A stretch of DNA of 64,000 nucleotides from Melieria omissa (lineage: Eukaryota > Arthropoda > Insecta > Diptera > Ulidiidae). Shown here piece after piece: positions 22,241 through 34,479 of this stretch. The notes below the pieces were generated by a model that worked only from the letters and a program-made list of their open reading frames with translations, made no database searches and was not told where the DNA came from. How positions within the stretch are numbered: the first letter of the stretch is position 1; each line of letters starts with the position of its first letter. The position numbers and the translations under genes are program-made. The stretch is taken from NCBI GenBank assembly GCA_963971225.1, contig OZ020269.1:90788783-90852782 (forward strand), written 5' to 3'.

Positions 22241-23535
22241 TTTTTTAATTTTTTATTTTACAGATATTTGTATTATTAATAAACTAATTGGAATAACTCG
22301 TTAATTTACTTTCATATTTCATTTTTCCCATTTTCCAAAATGATCACAACCACACAAATGAGGTAATCATAATTCCCCAAGTAGGCTAAAACTTTAACAA
22401 ACAAAGAAATAAAAAACAAAAACACCAAAAACAAAATGCCACATTTCGTTTTAATTAACTTGCAATCCCTCAAAATCCACAAACGGTCAACGAAAGCAAC
22501 AACAACTTAAGCAAAAAAACAAAAACAAATAACTTTGTGAAAACGGCCAACAAAAAGGCACAATTCACAAACAGTGCAAAAATAAACCAAAACTCGAAAA
22601 GTTGCAAAAAACGAGGAAAAATATTTAGAAACCACAAAATGTGGTCGCTGTCACATTTTGTGCCACACACACACAAACACCAACCAACCAAAGAGTCAGT
22701 CAGTGAGTCGCGGCGGCACAAATCGCTGCGGCCACTGCGCGCTTCACACTCATTTGCTGTATTTATTTTTTAAAAGTCAGCATAGTTGTTGGCAATGCAA
22801 CTTTTCGCAACCAAAGGCGGACAGGATGAATGAATGAATGGAAGGAACGAAGACAGGAAGAAAGGATGGCAGCATAATGTGCACAAAGTGACCACTTTCA
22901 CATTTTGTTGCAATTGAAAAACGCCCCAAGTTTCTTGCAGTGTAATTTTGATTTTTCAGCGGCACAATGCGGTGACTGGATCGAAAAGAAATTTAAATAC
23001 AGGTTCATTTTTTTTTGGTTGAAAATGGAAAAAACTAAACGAAACGTGCAACAATAACAACGACACTGTCTGCTAGAAGTGTTAGTCTGCGCTGTGTTTG
23101 GCTTTTTTTTTTTTGGAATTTTTTTCATTCATTTTAACTTTTTTTTTCATAGTCGGCTGACCGTCGCTGCAGCTGAACTCATTCGGAATAATTGCAATTC
23201 AGTGGCGTTCAGTAGACGTGGCGCGGCTGTCACTGTTTGCTGAATAACTATTGCCTTGATTGCTGTTGTTGTTGATAGTGTTGTTGTTGTTGTTGTCGCA
23301 TGAGACTGCAAGTTTTTTCAAGTTTCATTCGTTGGTCATTTCTTTTTGTGTTTTGCATTATTATTTTTATTCTTATATTTGATTGGGTTGTTGTGAAACT
23401 CTGCGTATTTCTGTAAGAATTGATTATAATGCAAAGTTTAAGTCACCTTTGAGCTCATTTATCAGTTCATGGCTTACAGTAGTGTCCGTCCGAATCTGAC
23501 TTTTCAAAATCGAACCAAATCGAGACCAAAAACTA
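22241..23535. other. Intronic spacer between microsatellite and A/T block
   Basis: No gene seen. Contains a 15-bp palindrome at 22631-22645 (listed separately), CACACA at 22667-22675 and GTT repeats near 23260-23297. Confidence 0.55.
22631..22645. promoter_or_regulatory. Palindrome ACCACAAAATGTGGT (possible paired Runt-type sites)
   Basis: A 6-bp ACCACA arm and its inverse TGTGGT are separated by AAA. ACCACA/TGTGGT matches the core recognised by Runt-domain transcription factors; binding here is only inferred. The same 15-mer recurs exactly at 24581-24595, on the far side of the A/T block. Confidence 0.35.
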
Positions 23536-23539
23536 GTTT

Positions 23540-24540
23540 TGGCTGTTTTTTTATTAAATAAATAAATCAATAAATAAATTAATTAATTAATTAACTAATT
23601 ATTATTTATTAATTATTTAATTAACTAATTATTATTAATTAACTAATTAATTAATTAATTAATATTTTTTATAAATTAATTAATTATTTATTTAATTAAA
23701 TAACAATTAATTAATTATTTAACCAATGAATTAATTACTTAATTAATTAAATAATAATTAATTAATTATTTAATCAATTAGTCGATACAAAAATTAATAA
23801 TTAAATAAATAATTATTAAATTAATTATTTAATTAATTAATTAAATACTATAATAAATCACGAATTAATTAATTAATGAATTAATTAACAATAATAAATT
23901 AACTAATAAATTAATTAATTAATCAGTTAATTAAATAAGGTTTATTAATAAATTATTTAAGTAATCAATAATTAATTTAATTATTTCTTTTTATTAATTA
24001 ATTTATTTAATTAAGTAATTAATAAGTGGATTAATTAAATAAAAAATCATCAAAGAAACAATAAATAAATTAATAAATTAATTAACTCATAATAAAAATA
24101 ATTAATCAATTAAATAATAAATTAAAAAAATTAATAAATAACTAAATGATTAAATAATTGATAAATAAATAAATATATTAATAAAAAATTAATTAATGAA
24201 TTCATTAATTAATTTATTAGTGAATTAATTAAATAATAAATAAATAAATAATTAACCAGTCAATTCATCAATTAAAGAATTAATTAATAATAAAAATAAT
24301 AAATTAATTAATTAATTAAATAATAAATTAAAAAGTAATAAATAAATTAATGATTTAATAATAATTAAATAAACAAAAAAATTTATTTATAAAAAAATAT
24401 ACAAATAAATAAATAAATCAATTAGTTAAAAATAAATTAATAATCAAATAAATCAAAATTATACCAAAAAAATGTATTTAATAAGTAAATAAATAAACAA
24501 ATTAATAAATAAATAAAAAAAATAAATAATTGAAAGTTCA
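23540..24540. repeat. 1-kb AATT/TAAT/AAAT cryptic simple repeat
   Basis: About 1000 bases almost entirely of A and T, made of interspersed TTAA, AATT, TAAT and AAATA units with hardly any G or C. No unit is long-range periodic. It contains a very high density of TAATTA. Likely slippage-derived; a matrix-attachment role is possible but untested. Confidence 0.85.
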
Positions 24541-24580
24541 AAAAGTTTTATGATAATCAAATTAATTTTTAATTAAGAAA

Positions 24581-24595
24581 ACCACAAAATGTGGT
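24581..24595. promoter_or_regulatory. Second copy of palindrome ACCACAAAATGTGGT
   Basis: Here the symmetry extends to AACCACAAAATGTGGTT (24580-24596). It lies immediately right of the A/T block, with the preceding AAGAAA context resembling that at 22626-22630. Regulatory meaning is inferred only from the Runt-like half-sites. Confidence 0.35.
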
Positions 24596-24599
24596 TTAA

Positions 24600-26690
24600 C
24601 AGAGAGAAACTTCCACATTTGATTGAACATCAAATAAGTTGAAAAATATTATTTAATTAGTAGTCAAGTTTTAAGAAGACTTTTGTGGCAACCCAATATT
24701 ATGCAAAGAAAACCAAGTAAAAGAGTCGTTCCGAAGAAAACGCCAACAAATGGCAACACTTGCAGTTGTTCGCAATTGACCGACACTGTCGTAGGCAAAG
24801 CATGCAAGACGACATTGACGACGGCAAAGGGGTTAAGGCGACCAAGTGCGCGCAATAATTTTTTGCTACTATTTTTTTCCGCTTTTTTGTTTTATTTTGT
24901 TGAAGCACTTCATTCTCCTTTTGCCCTATGAAACTTAATTTCCTAGATAAAAATTTCAAAACTGGAATTAAAAAGTTTTAATTAACATTGAGGGGGCCAA
25001 AGTGAGCAGCACGCGAAGAAGAAAGAAGGTTGAAGTTGGCATAGAGTGAAATCGTCCGAGTTGGCATGAAACGGTCGCTTGCGAACAGTGGTGGGTGCTT
25101 TCTAACATATTCCAGCTGTGTGCATGGCCCAGCTACGTTTCTGCTTCAAGTAATCAAATCAAATTTTTGTTTTCAAACATAAAATTCCCAAAAACTTGAC
25201 CCCTGTCCCTTTACTTCCTTACACTACATTTCACAACCCACGTCGCATTTAACTGCTGCCAGTGTTAACCCATTGAAAACACTCATACTTGCAACAACAA
25301 AAACAACAACAACAACATTTAGCTAGCACGTTATGACGCCTGTCGCATGTCGTCTGTCGCCAGTCGTTGTCGCCTCAGTTTGTTTGTTTGTTGGTTGGCG
25401 TTATTTTTTTTAGCCGCCACCACTTGCGCGTTGTTGTTGTTGCGCACATTTGGCAACGCTAATGCGCCAAGCGCCAGGAAGTGCATTAAACTTAATGACA
25501 TCCGTTTGGCTGGGCGAACTTGGCGAGCGAATTGTTGTTGGCTGTTGAGCGCGTTGAAGCTAAACGCAATTCAATTTAGTAGCAAAAATTTTGCAAAATG
25601 TCACTTCCGGTCGCCCACACGTTTCGACAGCGAAATCGCTGCCTGGCCACAACTTTTACAATTGCACGCCCCCCCCAAATCATTCATCCTGCCAAACTTT
25701 GCATAAGTATCTGCTGCGCGCAACTTCTTGAGTGTTGGCTACCACCTCATCGCCGTCACTGTCGCCGCCGCCCACTGAGTGGCGGAAGACAATTGAGCGC
25801 AGGCAATTGTCAGCATTTGCCACTTCTCAACGGCGACGGCAACGGTAGCAGCAGGAAACGGAAATGGCGCCGTTGTAGTTACACTTGTTTGCGCAAACAA
25901 TTGCGCCGCCTCGGATTGGGCCGACTACTCGCCAGTGTAATTTCCGTTAGCCGTGCGCTGGCGTGATTTTGCATTAAAATCCAAATTAAAAATTTATATG
26001 GAAAAATTTAGAATTGAAATTTTGTACGCGCCGAAAGACGAGCCAACACGAAAAAATCTACCGAAATGAGTTGAAGCAGCTGAATTGATTACGTAGCCGA
26101 CTGCAGCCGGTTGCCGGTTGCAGGCAATGAAGCGTGTAATGGCTGATGGACTTTCTAGTCACTGTGCAGGACATTTAAGAAAGTATGCAGATACTCAATT
26201 TCACTTTTGAATCACTTTGCTTCATTCGTTTGTTGAAAATGTAAGGGGGCGTCCACTCGCAGCGCAGCAGTAAAGCGCTACGAGTGGACGGAAAGCAACT
26301 GTGCAGAGCAAATGTAAACCTAATGTAGACAACGAATTGAATGGTTTTACAAACAAAAATTTTTAAATTAAGCAAAATAATTTGTAAACTTTGGTAGTGA
26401 ATTCGACCGGTAAATTCATATCTTACACACAGAAGAAGCGTCCTCAACTGGGTCCTTTTACCTGAAACCTGGTCTCCCTTCTTGTAGTCGACCTCCGTCT
26501 TCCTTTTATTTACAGTCGAACACTTTTTTGCCGGAATTTCATCGTCCATGCGAGGGACATGGCCAAGTCAGTGTAATTTTGTACTTCAAGGGCAATAATT
26601 CGGGATTTTAACCAAAAAGGATATGGTTTCAAAGTGGGTTTCTGTTGTCTATTAGGAGTTATGGAGCGTGCCTTAACTACCATTTTAATA
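24600..26690. other. Intronic sequence without recognised genes
   Basis: AAC repeats at 25290-25316 and mixed CNN triplets at 25740-25880. ORFs up to 124 codons (for example minus 26175-26549) show no recognisable domain. Nothing I can assign. Confidence 0.55.
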
Positions 26691-26691
26691 A

Positions 26692-28165
26692 TGTCCAATC
26701 CATAATCAAATTATATCCAATTCGTATCCAATCCACATCCAATCCATATCCAATCCATATCCAATCCATATCCAATTCGTATCCAATCCACATCCAATCC
26801 ATATCCAATCCATATCCAATCCATATCCAATCCATATCCAATCCATATCCAATCCATATCCAATCCATATCCAATCCATATCCAATCCATATCCAATCCA
26901 TATCCAATCCATATCCAATCCATATCCAATCCATATCCAATCCATATCCAATCCATATCCAATCCATATCCAATCCATATCCAATCCATATCCAATCCAT
27001 ATCCAATCCATATCCAATCCATATCCAATCCATATCCAATCCATATCCAATCCATATCCAATCCATATCCAATCCATATCCAATCCATATCCAATCCATA
27101 TCAAATCCATATCCAATCCATATCCAATCCATATCCAATCCATATCCAATCCATATCCAATCCATATCCAATCCATATCCAATCCATATCCAATCCATAT
27201 CCAATCCATATCCAATCCATATCCAATCCATATCCAATCCATATCCAATCCATATCCAATCCATATCCAATCCATATCCAATCCATATCCAATCCATATC
27301 CAATCCATATCCAATCCATATCCAATCCATATCCAATCCATATCCAATCCATATCCAATCCATATCCAATCCATATCCAATCCATATCCAATCCATATCC
27401 AATCCATATCCAATCCATATCCAATCCATATCCAATCCATACCCAATCCATGTCCAATCCATATCCAACCCATATCCAATCCATATCCAATCCATATCCA
27501 ATCCATATCCAATCCATATCCAATCCATATCCAATCCATATCCAATCCATATCCAATCCATATCCAATCCATATCCAATCCATATCCAATCCATATCCAA
27601 TCCATATCCAATCCATATCCAATCCATATCCAATCCATATCCAATCCATATCCAATCCATATCCAATCCATATCCAATCCATATCCAATCCATATCCAAT
27701 CCATATCCAATCCATATCCAATCCATATCCAATCCATATCCAATCCATATCCAATCCATATCCAATCCATATCCAATCCATATCCAATCCATATCCAATC
27801 CATATCCAATCCATATCCAATCCATATCCAATCCATATCCAATCCATATCCAATCCATATCCAATCCATATCCAATCCATATCCAATCCATATCCAATCC
27901 ATATCCAATCCATATCCAATCCATATCCAATCCATATCCAATCCATATCCAATCCATATCCAATCCATATCCAATCCATATCCAATCCATATCCAATCCA
28001 TATCCAATCCATATCCAATCCATATCCAATCCATATCCAATCCATATCCAATCCATATCCAATCCATGTCCAATCCATATCCAATCCATATCCAATCCAT
28101 ATCCAACCCCTATCCAATCCATGTTCAATTCATATCCAATCAGTATCCAATTCATACTCAAACCA
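26692..28165. repeat. 11-bp minisatellite (TATCCAATCCA)n, about 130 copies
   Basis: Nearly perfect tandem copies of TATCCAATCCA over about 1.47 kb. Variants are concentrated at the edges (TTCGTATCC and CACATCC on the left, repeated with a 5-unit spacing; CATGTCC, ACCCCTATCC and GTATCC on the right), plus one small variant cluster at 27440-27470. The central blocks are virtually uniform. The unit is not divisible by three, so each frame cycles through the same 11 codons. Neither strand's repeat has a stop, giving long open frames (512 codons plus, 494 minus). They are not genes. Confidence 0.97.
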
Positions 28166-28238
28166 TATCTAATTGAAATTTAATCGATACTCAAACCATA
28201 TCTCATCCATATTTGAACAATATCTATTTAATCCTTTT

Positions 28239-28636
28239 GTCACTGAGTCGAACCTCTATTAGGCAGCTTGTTGGAGTCGTTAATGGACACTGCGCTATTG
28301 GATCCATGCTTGTCAAATGGTGCCTCTCGTCCAGTGATGTCTGCAGAAGCTGTGGAGATGAAGAAGAAGTGGAAACGATCCAAAGCTACCGGTACCAGTG
28401 CCTGACTCTGCAGGAACGCCGTCTCCGTACCCTGGGGTCAAGGCTCCTGGCAGACTTGGCTTGCGCGGCAATAGTTGAAATTTCGGATCTACTCTTCTTC
28501 ATCAATAGGTCGAATTGGTTTGCTCCGGACTGAGAGCCACTGGTTAGCTCCAGAACCTCCAAGAAGGGTTTCACAATGAACCATTTTGGCGGCCTCTGGG
28601 TCGCATACCCCCTTCCCTACCTAACCTAACATAACC
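28239..28636 (+). mobile_element. 5'-truncated LINE ORF2 C-terminus and 3' tail
   Basis: A near-perfect target duplication (ATTTAATCCTTTT at 28226-28238, ATTTACTCCTTTT at 28637-28649) flanks it. It encodes LSRTSIRQLVGVVNGHC, then a zinc-knuckle-like CRSCGDEEEVETI and a region ending FFINRSNWFAPD and a stop near 28531. The 3' tail ends CCCTACCTAACCTAAC without poly(A). The same segment recurs at 49300-49830 and, inverted, at 56361-57116, so this is a family. Reverse transcriptase is absent. Confidence 0.85.
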
Positions 28637-28652
28637 ATTTACTCCTTTTCTA

Positions 28653-29563
28653 TCAGGTGTACAACTTTGCTTCCGCCGTTTTCCGATAGGTGGCTGTACC
28701 GGCTGAGGCTGGTTGAAATACATAGATGGTAATGCCTTTAAAGTGAGTGTGGACAGTGCCTAACGAATTGTCATCGCCGTTTCAGTGACAGTTGTTCTTG
28801 TTTTCGTATTATTCACGCTCGAAAATGTCCGTTTATGTGCCCAATTCTCGCCATTTGCGGGAAGTTTTACTTTTCTGTTACAATTCGAAAAAAAATGCAG
28901 CTGAAGCGCATCGAATGCTCTCAGAAACTTACGGTGATGCTGCTCTGAGTGAAAGAACGTGTCGGGAGTGGTTTCAACGTTTTAAAAATGGTGATTTCGA
29001 TGTCGAAAACAAACATGGTGGTGGAAGAGAAAAAACCTTCAAAGATGAACAACTAGAAGCATTGCGAGCTCTTAAAACCGGGTGAAACCATCACAGGAGA
29101 TCGCTACCGAACGCAACTGATGCGCCGTAGTAGCGCGCTAAAAGAACAACGGCCACAATATCAAGAGCGACATGACAAAGTCATCCTCCAACACGACAAT
29201 GCTCGGCCTCACGTCGCAAAAGTGGTCAAAAAGTACCTGGAAACGCTGAAATGGGAAGTCTTGCCCCACCCGCCGTATTCCCCAGATGTCGCCCCTTCTG
29301 ACTTCTACCTATTCCGTTCGATGGCACACGGCCTGGCAGATCAACATTTTCAATCCTTCGAAGAATTGGAAAAATGGATTGCTTCATGGATAGCGTCAAA
29401 AGAGGACTCCTTTTTTCGAGCCGGGATCCGAAAATTGCCGGAAAGATGGGAGAAAGTTGTCGCTAGCGACGGACAATACTTTGAATAATACATCTGTAAG
29501 CACTTTTTCGCAATAAAGCTTTTAATTTTGGAAAAAACGGCAGAAGCAAAGTTGTACACCTGA
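28653..29563 (+). mobile_element. mariner element with intact ends, internally deleted transposase
   Basis: Inverted terminal repeats of about 28 bp (from 28653 and to 29563, sharing CAGGTGTACAACTTTGCTTC with one mismatch) are flanked by TA at 28651-28652 and 29564-29565. The ORF at 28825 (SVYVPNSRHLREVLLF) gives the helix-turn-helix N-terminus up to REKTFKDEQLEALRAL. About 400 bp that would hold the linker and first catalytic Asp are gone. The second ORF from 29120 has LQHDNARPHVAK and HPPYSPDVAPSDF (second and third Asp present) and ends DGQYFE at 29486. It is non-autonomous but well preserved, so probably relatively recent. Confidence 0.92.
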
Positions 29564-29569
29564 TATTAA

Positions 29570-32220
29570 AATTATAATCATGCTATGAACTTGTGATGAA
29601 AATATGGGAAATGGACTATAAAATAAATGTCCTCTGAGGTCATAAAATCTCCCTAAAGAATGTTGACCGTTTATAAATTTTCACTAATTTCATTGCGATA
29701 TTTTACGATACTATGACATGTTTGTAAATTTTTTAACCATTAGAGGCGATGGAATCCAGTCAATAATTTTAAAGAATACTTCAGCGAATTGCTCGATTAT
29801 GCAGGTCCCGCCTAATTTCTTACTTTATTTTTAGGTTGAAAGATTATAAGTTAACCTTCCCACTTTCTACAGTGGTTTTAGATCATCGATGCGGTTAACA
29901 ACTGTCCAACAACTACAAATGTTGTAACAACAAAGGTTAGAAGTTAGCCCCCCACTTTTTTCAGTGGTTTGAGATCATCGATGCGGTTATCAACCTGGCC
30001 AAAAATTTTTAAGCCATTTCTAGGGGTGCTGAAAGTTTCGACGAGGCTGCGCGGTTAGTGTTAAAATAAGGTAGGTAGGTTAGGCTGGCTGACCCTCGGG
30101 GGGGTCTTACATAGACCATGTTGGTCCATAGTGGTACCAGAAATGTTCTGGAGCTTCAGACCTGTATGTAGTTTGTCAAAAACGTTTTGCCAAATCTAAG
30201 TAAGTCGCTGCTTTTTTGTTCCGCGACTCTTTCCAAGGAAGGGAACGACGCGGATCCGAGGCAGCTGACCCGTGATCTGTAGAGAGCAGGGCAGTGGCAC
30301 AGCACAGTGTTAAAATAAAGACACTTTAAAAAATTGTTGGTTCCATTCGGATCCCTGGGACTTAGCCGGGTTTATATTCCGGAGATATTATTATTACAGT
30401 ATAAAACCAGGATATGGTTGATAGACTGGTATTCGTATATTTCTAGTATTATTGCTGTAGAACTTTGGGTACTTAATATTTCAATAAATATTAGCTTGGG
30501 GCTTCTGAGTAGCAATACAACAGTTTATAGCCAAAAATTGTTTTTCTTCTGGGTACCGGACATTCACAGATTATGTAACAAAGATTTCTGTTTCTGCTTG
30601 CAGGTCTTGTAGATCTGTAATTCAACTTTGAGAAGGTATCTAAGTGAGTAGTGCCCTATCGAAGGCTTTTTCTTTTTAGCTTCGTCTTACAATGATATTT
30701 CTTCTACTGCAGTTTAGAGCACAGTGTGTACTGCTTTTTACACATGTCATGAGTCACAATGAACTTAATTTTTTGAAAACCACATCTAAACTATCCAGAA
30801 ACCAACTTGATTACTTAATGTAAAAGATCATCTAATTGAAATTGAGGAGAGACACATCAAAATTTCTTAAATCATCAGCAAAGTATGTGAAACCTCTCAA
30901 ATATTACCTTTTTCAACCCATGCATACAACACTTTTAATGAAAAAGTCAACAATTTACCCAAATCAAGTTAACAAAGATGTAGAAAATACAAAAATCTTA
31001 AAATGCTCAAAAAAAATGCAGCCAGTCAAAAATTCACCCAAATCAAGTAAACAATGATGTAGAAAATAGAAAAATCCTCAAAATGCTCGACACTTTGCCA
31101 CAAGTAGAGCATGCAAAACTGCCATAAGTGCGTTTAAGTGCAAACAAAATCAAAAAAATCACAATCAATCTCAAAGCAGGAATAATGCACAGGGACAATG
31201 CGCCGGCAATCAGCTGCTGCATTGTAAAGTGTTGAGCATTAATGAGCTATTTGAGCCGATTACATCGGCACAAAAGGCAAGGCTGGGCGATGATTGACTG
31301 ATTGGTTGGTTGACTGCCTGTCTGGGCATTGATTACAAAAGTAAGTAAGGCGAACGGCAGGTGTCGAGGCGGCCAAAAGTGCGGTAATGCATTTAAAGCT
31401 CTCGAAGGCATAAGAAATGAGGCTGAAAAAGTTGAAATCAATTTGAGTTTTTTGAATTTTTTTCTCAGCAACCATTTCCATTCTGCGCCGTTTTTGCTCG
31501 TTTTGTGTGCAGCCAATGGCCTTAAAATTGAAACTTGTGCTTAAAGTGGCAGCTAATTTTTTTGGTTTTGGGCTAAAAATGAATTTTTGCTTTGCCGCGT
31601 TATCTTTCGGCGAACCGCCACTACGCCGGCACATTTCGCTTGAGGTGTGCGTCTGTCTACGCGGAAAGTTTTGCACATTAAAATTAAAATTGAAAACTTT
31701 TTTCTCAACTCTTTTTCACAAGCTTTCTGCTTAAATGGAATTTAATGAAAATCAGAAACATTTTATGTGTGTGTGTGTGTGCAGTGGGATCTTCCCAGAA
31801 ATATGTGAGGGTGGGGGTAGTAATGGATATCTATGTATTTCTGAGAAAGTGTAGGAGGTGGTGATGCTGTGGGCACCAGACAGTTTCACACTCGGTTGTA
31901 GCTAACGGCAATCAAATGCGTGCAGAGCTTAAAGGAGATGGCCTAAAAGTATGTCACGTATTTTGATGAATTTAATAACGGCGCAGCTTAAGATAACAGA
32001 CAACTGAAGAATTGTTGCATATTTGTAGGCTGAGCGTGAAACACTTTTTGGAAATGAAAGTTGTAAAGAGGCATTCATTAGGAATGGAAGGTAAATACAA
32101 AACTAGAAATATTTTATATTTTATTTTGAGCTATAAACGCAATTTTTTTATACAAAAAACCTATCCTTAGAATTTAAAAAATTCTGTGAAATAAAAAAAA
32201 ATTTCAAATTATATGTAAAG
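29570..32220. other. Intronic sequence with a possible LINE tail
   Basis: No host gene seen. At about 30065-30310 a stretch beginning GGTAGGTAGGTTAGG, followed by GGCTGACCCTCGGGGGGGT, resembles an inverted LINE 3' untranslated end, but no ORF supports it. A direct similarity (AAGTCAACAATTTACCCAAATCAAGT near 30946 and a related stretch near 31024, cut to motif) is present. (TG)n at 31766-31782. Other ORFs match nothing. Confidence 0.45.
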
Positions 32221-32224
32221 GTTT

Positions 32225-32527
32225 AAAAAATTTAATTTAATTTTATTTTATATATTTTATTTTATTATATTTTATTTTATTTTATTTTATTTTATTTTAA
32301 TTTAATTTAATGTATTTATTTTATTTTTGATTTTACTTTATTTTATTTTATTTTATTGTATTTTATTTTATTTTATTTTATTTTATTTTATTTTATTTTA
32401 TTTTATTTTATTTTATTTTATTTTATTTTATTTTATTTTATTTTATTTTATTTTATTTTATTTTATTTTATTTTATTTTATTTTATTTTATTTCATTTTA
32501 TTTTATTTTATTTTATTTTATTTTATT
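32225..32527. repeat. Second (TTTTA)n pentanucleotide microsatellite
   Basis: About 55-60 TTTTA units, with a degenerate left flank (TTTTAATTTAATTTA, TATTTTATATT) and a homogeneous core from about 32338. Same unit and orientation as 22012-22240. The open frame through it is an artefact. Confidence 0.95.
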
Positions 32528-32529
32528 AA

Positions 32530-34475
32530 AAATATAGTTTCAAGAGCGTTTGATTATTTTTTTATTTTTGATGTATTTTTACAAAAACACAAGATTTTTT
32601 TTTTTAATTTTTACTAACTGACTTTATTTTCCCCCTAAAAATTTAAATTAATTAAGAAAAATCTGTGCCTCTTGTCTTCAATGTGATTTTAGTTCCTTTG
32701 AAAAGTTTCATAACAAAAATTTGTTTTATAAGAACAAAACAAAACTACAACCACTTAAAATCACCTTTATAATTTTTATATTTTTTCTTACATTTATTGC
32801 AGTAAAACTCTGCACACTCAAGTGATGCTCTGGCAAAGGACAATCAGGAGCTCATTAGAAAACGAGGTCATACATACAAAGTCATCTTATTGCCTGCTAC
32901 TCACCGTTTTAAACTAAATTACAGAGCGCGAGCGACAGTGGCAAAAGATGAAAAAAAGCTTTTAAGCGCGTACAACAAAAAAAACAAGCGGCAGAAATCA
33001 TCGCCGTCACCCCTCTGCTGATTTCCTGCTGAGTCATAAAGCGCATGACAGACATGTCCGCCCGTAGTGACAACACACTAAGTGGGTGGTAAATTAGAAG
33101 TAACGAAAGCCAACAAGGAAACGCGCTACAACAACAAGAACAACAACTACAAATATTGAGTATAACTAGAAAATAGAAAATTGCCTTTGCCTTTTGGCCG
33201 ATTGCTCATAAAACCACATGAAATGTACGGAAATTTAATTATTTTGTATCGTGTACACTTAATTGCCTATTAAGGCATACAACAGCAACAACAATACAAC
33301 AAACAACTGCAACAATCTACTACAGCAAGTAGAACAATGCGAGCAACACGAATAACAACATTAAAACACAAACACACGCACACACACCGACTCACACACG
33401 TACACAGCGACCGTAGTGGAACAGGATGCGCGCCGGGCGGAAGGGAGGCTGTGGCGCCGTGCAAAATGTCCGGCCCGTAATTTTACATGAAATGACAAAA
33501 GCGCGACGCCACAACGCAGAGTTGCGTGGAACTGCGAGTAGGTGTCGGCATAATGTGCCGCCAGCTGCAAGTCGAGGCCAGGAGAAGGACGGGCGCGCGC
33601 ATAAAATTGACTACAAAATGACCTTGTTGCCCGCCCCCCACTGCGTTGGCGCTGACGACTGAAGTGTAGAAACGAAAAGAAAAGAAACACAGTCGACATG
33701 GAGCGCAGACAAAAAAAATCAGCAACACGCCAGGAGAGAGGAGGGGCGCAGGGGGCGCGCACACAACGATTGGATGAGTGCTCCCGCAGTTCGCAAATGA
33801 TTTTCTTTGGTGTTGCATTATTGTTTTTGTTGTTGTAGTTGTTTAATACCAGTAATTTACGTCCTGCCAGCGCGCACAAAGGCAACTGCCGTGTTGTCGC
33901 TGTGCGGCGCTGTTGTTGGCCGCCCCACTTTATTGGCCTAATGAATATTTTCACTTAACCCCCTCCGGGATGAGGCGAACGTGTGGCCGGGGTGGCGTAA
34001 GTTGGCGCTGACCGTGTGACAATCGCCGCAATGTGTCAGTGTGTGGTGGGTGTCGTGTTGTGTCGCCACAAAAACACACAAAAACTGCAAGTCATAATAG
34101 CCCGAAGGCGTTGCGAGTGTAGCGGCGAAGGCACAAAGCGAGGGGGAGGCGTGAGGTGGGGCAAAGCGAGATCATAGGCAAGCGCAAATATTTAGGAGGA
34201 AATGATGAAAAGTCGCTTCATAAGAATGAATAAAAACAATCACACTGAATAATGCGAGCAAACAATGAAATCCCAAGTATTTTCGGTTGTGACGGTTTAC
34301 TGAGGCCGCAAGGTGACCTGTCTTCATTGTTGGTTTGTCAGGGATTTTTCGTATTCTTGTTTTTCTGTGGATTCTTTTTATGCGAAAAGTCAATAAAGTT
34401 TAGTGCACAAATGCTCGTTTACTTTTTTTCGTACTGTTCTTTGATTTAAGTTTATATTCATTTTAAATCTTAACT
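32530..34475. other. Intronic sequence without recognised genes
   Basis: CAACA runs at 33126-33145 and 33281-33312, and (CA)n at about 33367-33388. A 197-codon minus ORF (33361-33954) and its overlapping frames look like chance ORFs in a locally GC-rich stretch. Confidence 0.55.
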
Positions 34476-34479
34476 AATT

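Noticed and set aside
22026..22304. Phe/Ile/Leu/Tyr-rich ORFs in 22.0-22.3 kb and 32.3-32.6 kb resembling membrane proteins
   Set aside because: Translations of (TTTTA)n microsatellites.
26645..28183. Long open frames (512 codons plus, 494 minus) with 11-residue repeats
   Set aside because: Entirely explained by the stop-free 11-bp minisatellite; every frame on both strands is open, so there is no evidence of coding.
32788..32872. Exon-like stretch after a pyrimidine tract ending TTGCAG, followed by CGAG/GTCATA
   Set aside because: Opposite strand to the MMP gene, no similarity to a known protein and no partner exon; insufficient to call.
33361..33954. 197-codon minus ORF
   Set aside because: Lies in a locally GC-rich stretch where several frames are open; begins in a (CA)n tract and shows no family motif.
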